64,000 nucleotides of DNA from Methylocystis sp. SC2. Its GTDB lineage: Bacteria; Pseudomonadota; Alphaproteobacteria; Rhizobiales; Beijerinckiaceae. Under the pieces are notes generated by a model. That model ran no database searches. It saw nothing but the letters and a program-made list of their open reading frames with translations, and was not told the DNA's origin. The stretch covers positions 1,458,501 through 1,522,500 of the forward strand of contig NC_018485.1 in NCBI RefSeq assembly GCF_000304315.1, written 5' to 3'. The position numbers and the translations under genes were made by a program. How positions within the stretch are numbered: position 1 is the stretch's first letter; every line of letters starts with the position of its first letter. Positions 26,525-34,907 of this stretch are shown here, one piece after another.

Positions 26525-27802
26525 ATGGCCCTGGAGAGTCCTCGCGGCGCGTGGAAAGGCTTTATCGCGGTCGCTGTCGCCGCCGCGACGCTATTCGCCG
26601 CGACGATGTTCCTTTTCAGGGCGGAAAGCGCGCCGATCAGGGTCGGCATCCTGCACTCGCGCTCTGGGCCGATGGCGATCAGCGAAAATTCAATGGTCGA
26701 CGCGGAGCTGCTCGCGATCGAGGAGATCAACGCCAAGGGCGGCTTACTGGGACGCAAGATTCAGCCGATCATCGCCGACGGCAAATCCGATTGGCCGACC
26801 TTCGCGAAAGAGGCCGAGCGCCTGATCACACAGGAAAACGTTTCCGTGATCTTCGGATGCTGGACCTCCGCCAGCCGCAAGACGGTCGCGCCCATCATCG
26901 AAAAATATGGCCAGCTCTTAGTCTATCCTATGGCCTATGAGGGACTCGAACAGTCTCCCAACATCATCTACACGGGCGCGGCGCCCAATCAGCAGGTCAT
27001 TCCCGCGATCAAATGGAGCCTCGACCACATTGGGAAGAGATTCTACTTGATCGGCTCAGATTATGTTTGGCCGCACAGCATCAACGAAATCATGAAGGAC
27101 ACTATTCGCGCGCTTGGCGCCGAGCTCGTGGGCGAAGACTATATTTTCTTTGGCAGCGCCAACGTCTCTCGGGCGGTCCAAAAAATCAAGCTGGCGCAGC
27201 CGGATGTTATTATCAGTTCGGTCGTGGGCGATTCGAACAAGGCGTTCTATCAGGCGCTGACCGACGCTGGGCTTTCCGCGGATAAATTGCCGGTCGTCTC
27301 GGTCAGCATCGGCGAGGAGGAGCTTCGCAGCCTACCGATCGCCAGCCTCCAAGGCCATTACAGCGCCTGGAGCTATTTCGAGGCGATCAAGACGCCGGAG
27401 AACGAGCGGTTCGTTCGCGCCTTTCGTGAACGATATGGCCCCAACCGTGTGACGGGCGACGTTATTGCGACCTCATACTTCAGCGTCATTTTATGGGCGA
27501 AGGCGGTCGAGGAGGCGCAGTCCTTCGACGTTCGGAGGGTCAAACGCACCATGCTGACGGAGACCCTCGATGCGCCCGAAGGTCTGGTGTCGGTTGATCC
27601 TTACACGCAGCATACGTGGCGGTCTTTCTCTGTCGGTAAAATTCAAACTGACGGCCGGATCGAGCTTGTCTGGACGATCGATCGTCCAATCCGTCCCGTG
27701 CCCTATCCGCCGACTCGCACGAAAGCCGAGTGGGAGGAATTTCTGACCGCCTTGTACAACAGATGGGGCGGCAGATGGGCGAATCCGACAGAGGCGGACT
27801 GA
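26525..27802 (+). CDS. Urea/amide-type periplasmic substrate-binding protein (UrtA/AmiC-like)
   Basis: The 425-residue protein starts with a hydrophobic signal or anchor segment (GFIAVAVAAATLFAATMFLF, about 12-31) and continues as a type I periplasmic binding protein. Recognisable elements are VGILHSRSGPMAISE (near 40-54), INAKGGLLGRKIQPI (near 68-82) and FGCWTSASRKTVAPI (near 108-122), which match the UrtA/AmiC/FmdD group that binds urea, short-chain amides or branched amino acids. No permease or ATPase gene follows; the next gene, three bases on, is a sensor kinase. It therefore probably acts as the ligand-binding part of a signalling system, not of a transporter. Confidence 0.85.
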   Translation: MALESPRGAWKGFIAVAVAAATLFAATMFLFRAESAPIRVGILHSRSGPMAISENSMVDAELLAIEEINAKGGLLGRKIQPIIADGKSDWPTFAKEAERLITQENVSVIFGCWTSASRKTVAPIIEKYGQLLVYPMAYEGLEQSPNIIYTGAAPNQQVIPAIKWSLDHIGKRFYLIGSDYVWPHSINEIMKDTIRALGAELVGEDYIFFGSANVSRAVQKIKLAQPDVIISSVVGDSNKAFYQALTDAGLSADKLPVVSVSIGEEELRSLPIASLQGHYSAWSYFEAIKTPENERFVRAFRERYGPNRVTGDVIATSYFSVILWAKAVEEAQSFDVRRVKRTMLTETLDAPEGLVSVDPYTQHTWRSFSVGKIQTDGRIELVWTIDRPIRPVPYPPTRTKAEWEEFLTALYNRWGGRWANPTEAD

Positions 27803-27805
27803 TCC

Positions 27806-30577
27806 ATGAAGCTTCCCAGGCTCGATTTCCTCCGGCGCTCCATCGGCGCGAAGATCATCTTCTGGTTCCTTGCGATCAATATCGTCTCCTGCGGCCTCCT
27901 CGCCTGGCGAACCTATGACATTTCGCGAGAGTCTCTCGAGCAGGCGATTCAGACGTCGTTGCAGGTCGTCGCCAAGAAGAAAGTGGAGCAGCTGGAGACT
28001 CTGACGCTTGAAAAAATCCGAAGCGTCGAGTCTCTGATGCACAGCGCCTCGATCGCCGAGGCCACCCGGGAATTTTCCGAAGCCATACGGGCGAGCGGGA
28101 GAGACTCGGAATCCTATCGCCAGGCGGTCGCGAAACATGGGCCGACTCTCAAGCGCCTTTCCGACACGTTCAACTATGTCGACTGCGCGATTGTCTCGCC
28201 CGAAGGCTTTACGCTGTTCGAGCAATCGGGCGCTGTCCTTTTCAATCCAAATTCGCCCGGCGAACCGCTCAAGGGAACGGAGCTTTCGCACACGATCAAT
28301 CGGGCGCGCACATTGCTGCAGGCCGAAATCTCGGCGTTTCAGATCTATCCGGGGCTGAAAGAGCCTGCCGCCTTTATTGCGGGGCCGGTTCTGGAAAACG
28401 GCGTCGTGATCGGCGTCGTCGTCTTCCAGCTCGATAACCAGGAGCTTTACAGCCTCATCAATGACTATACGGGTCTCGGCGAGACGGGAGAGGTGTTGGT
28501 CGCCGCCCGCTTGGATCAGGGCCAAATGGTCGTTGTCAACCCGCTGCGGCACGACGCGTCCAAGGCGTTCAGCATCAAGACGCCGCTCGATGGCGGCGCT
28601 TTTCCCGCGCTCGCCAGGGCACTCGCCGGCGTGCACGGCTCGGGCCTTTTCGATGACCTCGAGAACAGGCCCGTTGTCGCCTCGTGGACCTACGTTCCCT
28701 CATTTCGCTGGGGCATGGTCGTACAGCAGAGCACGCAGGAGGCCTTCGCGCTCACCAGTGCGCAAAAGGAGGCGACGCTCTGGCTGCTGTTCTTTATGAT
28801 TCCGCCGATCATCGCTCTGGCCATGGGCGTCGCGCGCACGATCACCAAGCCCATCAAGACCGCTGTCGGCGTCGCCGAAAGGGTCGCCGCGGGAGACCTC
28901 GATGCAAATTTCGAGATCGGCAGCCGTGACGAAACGGGGCTCCTGCTGACGGCGATCCGCTCCATGACCGTGGAGCTCCGCGGACTTTACGACTCCATGG
29001 AAGACAAGATCCGGGCGCGCACACGCGAGCTTCAGCTCGCGAACGAAGAATTGTCAGTCGCGCGCGTGGCGGCCGAGGAAGCCAGCAAGACAAAAAGCGC
29101 CTTTCTTGCGAATATGAGCCATGAGCTGCGCACGCCGCTCAACGCCATCATCGGCTATAGCGAAATGCTTCAGGAGAACGCGCTCGACAACGGCGACCCA
29201 GAGCCGATCGAGGACCTGAAGCGGATCGAGAGCGCGGGCCGACACCTGCTTGGCCTGATCAACGATATTCTCGATCTTTCCAAGATCGAGGCCGGAAAGA
29301 TGGAGGTCTTCATCGAGAGGGTGGAGATCAGACCTCTCGTGAATGAGGTCCTGTCGATCGTTCAGCCCCTCGCCGACAAGAACGGCAATACGCTTGAGCT
29401 CTGTTGCCCGGACGACGTGCGCGGCTTTCTGTCCGACGAAACGAAGGTCAAGCAGTGCCTGCTCAATCTCATGAGCAACGCAAACAAGTTCACGAGCCAC
29501 GGAAAAGTCACGCTAACCGTTGAGCGGGACGCCGACGCTTCCGTGGTTTTCCATGTGTCGGACACGGGGCTCGGCATGACGCAGGAGCAGCTTGCCCGCC
29601 TCTTCCAGGCCTTCACCCAGGCGGACGCCTCGACCACGAAGCGCTTCGGCGGAACGGGGCTGGGGCTCGCGATCACCAGGCATTTTTGCGCGGCGCTCGG
29701 CGGCGATATCTCCGTTGCGAGCACGCTGGGCGCGGGTTCGACCTTCACGATCAGGCTTCCCGATCGACAGGAGCCCCTCGCGACGAAAAAAGCGGCCGAG
29801 CCGACGTCGTCCCGGTCGCTCCCGACGATACTGGTCGTCGACGACGACGCGACGGCGCGCGACCTGCTCACACGAACTTTGGAGAACAAGGGCTATCACG
29901 TCATCGCCGCCCGTAACGGGCTGGAAGCGCTGGCCCTGGCGAGACAGCACAGGCCGCATGCGATCACGCTCGATGTGATGATGCCCCAGCTCGACGGCTG
30001 GAGCGTGCTCAGGCAGCTCAAGGAGGATGACGAGCTGCGGAACATCCCGGTCATCATGGTGACGATTCTCAACGAACGCGCGCTGGCGATTCCGCTCGGG
30101 GCGGCGGAGCTTTTGACAAAGCCCATCGACCGTCAGCGCCTGACGGCCCTGATGACGCAATATTGCGGGGCTTCGAGCGAAACGACGGTGCTCATCATAG
30201 AGGACGACTCCGCGACGCGCGAGCTTCTTTGCCGCAGCGTTTCGGGCGCCGGCTACAAGGCCGAAGCCGCGATCAACGGGCGGGATGGGCTCGACTGGAT
30301 CGCTGAAAATGCATCGCCGGACCTTATCCTTCTCGACCTGATGATGCCAAAGCTCGACGGCTTCGGTTTCTTGAGGGAATTGCGCAAGCGCCGCGCCTAT
30401 GACCATTTGCCGGTCATCATCGTCACGGCGAAAGATCTCAGCGAAGAGGATATTTGCAAGCTGAAAGAATTCAGGGCTGACATCATCACAAAGGACCATG
30501 ACTATCTCGAGGAGCTGGTGACGATTATGCGTCAGTGCCTCAATCCCAGCGCGGCGGACGCCGTCCAAGCGCATTGA
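27806..30577 (+). CDS. Hybrid sensor histidine kinase with two receiver domains
   Basis: This 923-residue inner-membrane protein has an N-terminal transmembrane segment (about 15-33), a periplasmic cache-like domain of about 290 residues and a second membrane segment (near 328-345). A HAMP linker follows, then a HisKA helix with the phospho-acceptor His439 (ANMSHELRTPLN), an HATPase domain (GTGLGLAITRHF near 615) and two receivers with Asp723 (LDVMMPQLDG) and Asp844 (LLDLMMPKLDG). The preceding gene encodes a urea/amide-binding protein that could present ligand to the periplasmic domain. The next genes are a single receiver and a receiver-cyclase, likely relay partners. Confidence 0.9.
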   Translation: MKLPRLDFLRRSIGAKIIFWFLAINIVSCGLLAWRTYDISRESLEQAIQTSLQVVAKKKVEQLETLTLEKIRSVESLMHSASIAEATREFSEAIRASGRDSESYRQAVAKHGPTLKRLSDTFNYVDCAIVSPEGFTLFEQSGAVLFNPNSPGEPLKGTELSHTINRARTLLQAEISAFQIYPGLKEPAAFIAGPVLENGVVIGVVVFQLDNQELYSLINDYTGLGETGEVLVAARLDQGQMVVVNPLRHDASKAFSIKTPLDGGAFPALARALAGVHGSGLFDDLENRPVVASWTYVPSFRWGMVVQQSTQEAFALTSAQKEATLWLLFFMIPPIIALAMGVARTITKPIKTAVGVAERVAAGDLDANFEIGSRDETGLLLTAIRSMTVELRGLYDSMEDKIRARTRELQLANEELSVARVAAEEASKTKSAFLANMSHELRTPLNAIIGYSEMLQENALDNGDPEPIEDLKRIESAGRHLLGLINDILDLSKIEAGKMEVFIERVEIRPLVNEVLSIVQPLADKNGNTLELCCPDDVRGFLSDETKVKQCLLNLMSNANKFTSHGKVTLTVERDADASVVFHVSDTGLGMTQEQLARLFQAFTQADASTTKRFGGTGLGLAITRHFCAALGGDISVASTLGAGSTFTIRLPDRQEPLATKKAAEPTSSRSLPTILVVDDDATARDLLTRTLENKGYHVIAARNGLEALALARQHRPHAITLDVMMPQLDGWSVLRQLKEDDELRNIPVIMVTILNERALAIPLGAAELLTKPIDRQRLTALMTQYCGASSETTVLIIEDDSATRELLCRSVSGAGYKAEAAINGRDGLDWIAENASPDLILLDLMMPKLDGFGFLRELRKRRAYDHLPVIIVTAKDLSEEDICKLKEFRADIITKDHDYLEELVTIMRQCLNPSAADAVQAH

Positions 30578-30597
30578 CATCGGAGACGGGGTCGGTG

Positions 30598-30966
30598 GTG
30601 AAGATTTTGCTTGTCGAAGATAATGAGATGAACCGGGATATGCTGTCGCGGCGCCTCAGGCGCAATGGCTATGAAGTCGTGATCGCCATAGACGGCCAGC
30701 AGGGCGTCGAGATGGCCGCCGCCGAAGCGCCCGATCTCATCCTGATGGACATGAGCCTGCCGGTCATCGATGGCTGGGAGGCGGCCCGCCGGGTCAGAGA
30801 AAACGAAGCGACTCGCAAGATTCCGGTGATCGCCCTTACGGCCCATGCGATGGCGGGGGATCGGGAAAAGGCGATCGAAGCGGGCTGCGACGACTATGAC
30901 ACGAAGCCCGTCGAGATCACGCGTCTTCTGGGCAAGATCACGGCGCTGATTGAATCGGGCGCTTAG
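30598..30966 (+). CDS. Stand-alone CheY-like response regulator
   Basis: The 122-residue protein is one receiver domain with the acidic pair in VEDNEMNRD (about residues 7-15), the phospho-acceptor Asp51 (LILMDMSLP), the ALTAHAMAGD switch region (near 80-89) and the conserved lysine in DTKPVE (near 104). GTG 30598 is preferred as the start because it puts the first strand (KILLVEDN) at the N-terminus; an open extension back to 30535 overlaps the kinase gene. This DivK-like shape fits a phosphate shuttle between the hybrid kinase and the downstream cyclase. Confidence 0.87.
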   Translation: MKILLVEDNEMNRDMLSRRLRRNGYEVVIAIDGQQGVEMAAAEAPDLILMDMSLPVIDGWEAARRVRENEATRKIPVIALTAHAMAGDREKAIEAGCDDYDTKPVEITRLLGKITALIESGA

Positions 30967-31109
30967 CATCATCTGATCAATTGTCGTCTCGAAGCTCTCT
31001 TCGGCCATGCGCGGCCCGGTAGCCGTCGAACTCTGGCGATCCCACGGTTGAAAAGTTTATGAGAAACGACTGACGCATATGACGGCGGGCGTTGGCTTTC
31101 TGGGAAAAT

Positions 31110-32756
31110 ATGATGGTATCGCATGACTTTCAGCCGTCCGCCGACAGGAGCGATCGCGCGCTGCTTGCTTATGTGCAGCAGGAGCTGAGCGCGCCCGCCG
31201 AGGCGATTGCCGGCTATGCCGAAATTTTGCTGGATGAGGCCGAGAGGAACGGTCACCGGGAATTTCGCGACGACCTCGAGAAAATCCACGCCGCCAGCCG
31301 TTCGCTGATTGACTTCATCGCGTCGCTCGTGAGTCGGTCCCGCGCGCCGACGCGCGGGCCAAGCGAGGATTCCGAGGACTATCGTCGCGACTTGCGGCAC
31401 AATCTGCGCACGCCCATCAACGCGATAAAGGGTTATGGCGAGATGCTGCGCGAAGACGCAGCGGGCGTCGACGACGCGCGGGCGCTGGTCTCGGATCTCA
31501 ATCGACTTCTGGAGGAAGCGTCCCGCCTGCTTGATCGCATCGACGGCCTGGTCAGTTTTTCACTCCCCGAAACCGAGGCGGCGGCGACGGACGCCGAAGT
31601 CGGCGCGGGACACGTCTCCGCCATGGTCGCGCATCGCTTCGTCGCCTCTGTTCAGCCGATCTTGGAAGGCGAAGCCGACAGCGTCGCTGTATTGCCGAGC
31701 CGCATCCTCGTGGTCGACGACAACGCGTCTAATCGCGAGCTTCTGAAGCGCCGTCTCGAACGACAGGGCCACTCGGTCGCGCTGGCGGAAAATGGGTCCT
31801 GCTCGCTGGAGATGTTGAGGAAGGAGCCCTTCGATCTCATTCTCCTTGATCTGCTGATGCCCGATATCAGCGGCTTGGATGTTCTTTCGATCCTCAAGTC
31901 GGAACCTGACTTGAGAGACATCCCCGTCATTGTGATATCGGCCTTGAACGAGATCGACTCCATCGTCAGATGCATCCAAGCGGGCGCCGAAGATTATCTC
32001 GCGAAGCCTTTCGATCCGGTGCTTCTTCGCGCGCGCATCGGATCGTCACTGGAGAAAAAGCGTCTACGGGATCGAGAGCGCGAGGCGCTCGAAGCCTTGT
32101 GCATCGAAAAAGAGCGCTCCGAGCAGCTTCTTCTCAATATTCTTCCGGCGCCGATCGTCGCGCGCCTGAAGAGCGGCGAAACGGTCATCGCGGATCATGT
32201 CAACGACGTCACGATTCTGTTTGCGGATTTCGTCGGCTTCACCGAACTCTCCTCCAGACTGCCGGCGCCCGAACTCGTTGGCGTATTGGGCCGCGTTTTC
32301 TCGGCGTTCGACGGGCTCGCGCTCAAATTTGGCGTCGAGAAGATCAAGACGATTGGCGATGCGTACATGGTCGCCTGCGGGCTCTTCGACGATCGCGACG
32401 ATCACGCTCACGCCGTCGCGGACATGGCGCTGGCCATGGCCGAAACCCTGGACATTCTCAACGACGCATTGCCTGCGCCGCTTGAGATCAGGATGGGCAT
32501 GAATTCCGGCGACGTCGTCGCAGGCGTGATCGGCGCGCATAAATTCATTTACGATATCTGGGGCGACGCGGTGAACGTCGCGAGCCGGCTGGAGTCGAAC
32601 AGCCTGCCGGGCCGCATCCAGGTTTCACGATCGACCTATGAGCATCTGTGCACGGACTTCGTTTTGACGCCGCGCGACGGCCTCGAAATCAAGGGCAAGG
32701 GCGCCATGGAAGCCTTTTTTCTGACCGGGAGAAGGCAGGGCGCAGCGTCCCGATAA
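31110..32756 (+). CDS. Receiver-linked class III adenylate cyclase
   Basis: The protein has about 548 residues and three parts. The N-terminal 180 residues contain two HisKA-like helical hairpins (LSAPAEAIAGYAEIL and LRHNLRTPINAIKGYGEML); the second keeps an H-N-LRTP box, but no ATPase domain follows. A receiver comes next (RILVVDDNASNRE near 198, LILLDLLMPDISG near 246). The C-terminal catalytic domain has both metal aspartates (ILFADFVGF, near 373, and IGDAYMVACG, near 413), the lysine in EKIKTIGDA and the Asp-Asn-Arg region (DIWGDAVNVASRLE), which favours ATP over GTP. It would turn the phosphorelay signal into cAMP. A TTG start at 31092 is possible; ATG 31110 or 31113 is likelier. Confidence 0.85.
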   Translation: MMVSHDFQPSADRSDRALLAYVQQELSAPAEAIAGYAEILLDEAERNGHREFRDDLEKIHAASRSLIDFIASLVSRSRAPTRGPSEDSEDYRRDLRHNLRTPINAIKGYGEMLREDAAGVDDARALVSDLNRLLEEASRLLDRIDGLVSFSLPETEAAATDAEVGAGHVSAMVAHRFVASVQPILEGEADSVAVLPSRILVVDDNASNRELLKRRLERQGHSVALAENGSCSLEMLRKEPFDLILLDLLMPDISGLDVLSILKSEPDLRDIPVIVISALNEIDSIVRCIQAGAEDYLAKPFDPVLLRARIGSSLEKKRLRDREREALEALCIEKERSEQLLLNILPAPIVARLKSGETVIADHVNDVTILFADFVGFTELSSRLPAPELVGVLGRVFSAFDGLALKFGVEKIKTIGDAYMVACGLFDDRDDHAHAVADMALAMAETLDILNDALPAPLEIRMGMNSGDVVAGVIGAHKFIYDIWGDAVNVASRLESNSLPGRIQVSRSTYEHLCTDFVLTPRDGLEIKGKGAMEAFFLTGRRQGAASR

Positions 32757-32841
32757 ACAGGCTCCGCGCCAAATGCGGCTATCACTTTGACGCAGCAATG
32801 ACGCATGTTGTATTGCTCGCGCATAAGGAGCAGTCGTCGAC

Positions 32842-33315
32842 ATGGCCGCCGATCTTTCCGACCCGATCTTTCATGACGAACCCGCCGCGCGCAGATGGGT
32901 GGAGGCGCGGGTTTGGCCGAACGGCCCGGTTTGTCCGCATTGCAAGGAAGAGAATCGCGCGACGCTGATGCACGGCAAGACGACCCGCGCCGGCCTCTAT
33001 CAGTGCAACGCTTGCCGCCGGCCGTTCACGGTCACAGTCGGGACGCTCTATGAGCGCTCGAAAGTGCCGCTGCATACTTGGCTTGCCGTCACGTTCCTTA
33101 TGATGTCGTCCAGGAAGGGCATGTCCGCCCTTCAAATCAGCCGGATGATCGGCCGCCCGTATAAGACGGTCTGGTTTCTCTGCCATCGCATTCGCGAGAG
33201 CGTCCGCGATCACGCCGCTCCGCCCTTCGGCGGCCCGAACTCGCCTGTTGAAGCGGACGAAAGCTTCGTCGGCGGGACGGCGAAGGACCACGCCTCTCAA
33301 AGCGCCTGCGCCTAG
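32842..33315 (+). pseudogene. Truncated IS1595-type transposase
   Basis: The 157-residue remnant begins like a full IS1595-family transposase: a zinc ribbon with two CxxC knuckles (CPHCKEEN and YQCNACRRPF), the helix-turn-helix region (SALQISRMIGRPYKTVWFL) and the first acidic residue of the catalytic DDE core (VEADESFVGG). It then stops at a TAG that belongs to a palindromic repeat. More than half of the catalytic domain is missing, and I found no continuation beyond the repeat. An AAGGAG site precedes the ATG, so the fragment may still be translated but cannot transpose. Confidence 0.85.
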
Positions 33316-33425
33316 AGCAGGTTCCGAAAAAGTTGACAGACTTTTCGAGGAGAACCTGCTCCAACGGGTTGATTTTGAGCGATTCCTATCGATCACATGA
33401 TTCCATGTGATCGGGAAGCGCTCTA
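33313..33425 (+). repeat. RIME-like palindromic repeat, copy A
   Basis: This 113-bp element runs from TAGAGCAGG to GCGCTCTA. It has two dyads: AGCAGGTTC with GAACCTGCT (33316-33360) and GATCACATG with CATGTGATC (33391-33412). The form, two large palindromes in about 110 bp, recalls the Rhizobium-specific intergenic mosaic elements. Its first three bases give the stop codon of the truncated transposase. Confidence 0.9.
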
Positions 33426-33685
33426 AGAAGGCGCTTCGCTCGCCGATCGATCGGGACACGATATTGCGAAGCGTTGGGTAAATCGGAAACGGATGCGTCG
33501 GCTGAATGCATAAGCCGAAGGCAGGCCCAGAGCCGGCTTGGCGTTGCGCAACATGCTACGGGAAGCGAAAGACATCGCGTCCTCGGCGCCACGCCAATAT
33601 CGGCGTCGAGGGGTCTTTCATTGCTCAACTTGCAATCAGAGCTCTCTGACCCCAAAGGGTCGGACCCAGCAATTTGTCGAGAGCC

Positions 33686-33871
33686 TCACGCCTTCGTCTT
33701 CCCCTTATGGACGCGCCCCTTGCTCGCGGGGCGCGCTTTGTTGCCGGACGGCGGCGGCGCAATCTTGTGTTTCGGTCCGCCTTTGACAGCCGCGTCTACG
33801 GCGCGCTCGAACCGAGACCATGCAGATTCATCCGCCGCATCTCGGCCAAGCGATTTGGTGATCCTTGTCAT
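33686..33871 (-). CDS. Small basic hypothetical protein
   Basis: The 61-residue frame encodes an alpha-helical patch with the segment WSRFERAVDAAVKGGPKHK (near 19-37) and a lysine-rich tail. Short proteins with an ERAVD core and a basic tail are common beside accessory genes in Rhizobiales; I know of no function. The opposite strand is open over the same bases, but its product has no recognisable features. It lies between a broken transposase and an AT-rich gap, so it may be a leftover. Confidence 0.4.
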   Translation of the reverse strand: MTRITKSLGRDAADESAWSRFERAVDAAVKGGPKHKIAPPPSGNKARPASKGRVHKGKTKA

Positions 33872-34907
33872 GGCCGGCGATCCTGATGAGCAGCCAACGC
33901 CAGCCGCGGTGAGATATCCTGCATGCGGTTGGCGCGATGATGGTAACCGCCAGCGCTGTCGAGCGACAACTTTTCAAATTCCGCGTTTGCTAAGCCCCGT
34001 GAACGTGGTTTTAGCTCATGTTCGGCCGGGGCAGCTTGAATGAGTATAGATCACAAATCTTTATATGATCCGAATCATAGCCGCACAAATCGGTAAAGAA
34101 GCAAAAATTATCTATTTGAGAGCGCCGCGATAAACGCAGCGTTTATATGCTAATCGAGACATAAAACCGCTCGTCTGGCATTCCAGCCGTGGTAACAACA
34201 TTGTATACATTTTGTTAAGAATTAGACGCAGGCTCAGCGGCCTTATTCCCTTCCAGCACAGGGTGATCGGCGCAAAATAAATCAACGATACATCATATAT
34301 ATTGTTCGTTTCGTCGAATAAGCTTGAGTAACGCCATTTAATCTCGGGTCGCCGGACGACGCGCTGAAATGAAGCGACGCGTCGACCGACGCGACGCCCC
34401 GAAAGGGGGCAATCCTCTCAAATCGCTCGCCCCTCGCCCCAAGCCAAAAATTCTGACGCATTTCCGCATCTCTGAATCATCGAGCGCCGCACCGGCGCCT
34501 TCAATTTATCTGTGTCGACTATGTTAACGTGATAATTGCCCAAAATTTGGCAAGGGGCTGTGTTTATTACAGTCTTAACATTCGTCGGGCGGCTGGCGTA
34601 AGGACCTAAGTAAATACATGTTGACTTGTGCTGTGGTATCGAATAGCGAATATGCTGCAGTGCAACTTGGGCCAAGAAAATTACGGTCGAAGCAGCCTTT
34701 TTTGAGTTCAATCGGAGAGGCAAGGATGCCACCTGACGCCAATTGTTACAATTACGTGTCAACCGCATTCCGCTCAAGGACATCTGGTGAGGCCCTAAGT
34801 ATTTGATGTGCCTAACAAAGAATAATATTTGGGTTTGAGATAGCGCCTCGCTTGTGCGTTGAGTAACGCATGATCCGCAACGATATATATTCAGCAAGAG
34901 TCATGCC
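33872..34907. other. AT-rich gap of about 1 kb upstream of the polyketide synthase gene
   Basis: Base composition is visibly more AT-rich than in the flanking genes, above all at 34040-34360 and 34500-34900, with runs such as CATCATATATATTG. A minus-strand frame of 159 codons (34418-34897) shows no family features and is not called. The stretch probably holds the promoter of the polyketide operon and looks like acquired or decayed DNA. Confidence 0.55.

Noticed and set aside
32756..32842. A complete left inverted repeat of the IS1595-type element
   Set aside because: A GGCTCCGC-like start is visible after the cyclase stop, but the right end is lost, so it cannot be confirmed by pairing.
33474..34043. 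A 189-codon plus-strand frame after the transposase remnant
   Set aside because: It has low complexity and no homology that I recognise. The shorter minus-strand frame at 33686-33871 is the more plausible one.
34418..34897. A 159-codon minus-strand frame in the AT-rich gap
   Set aside because: There is no ribosome site, no recognisable domain and unusual codon use. It is more likely chance in decayed or regulatory DNA.
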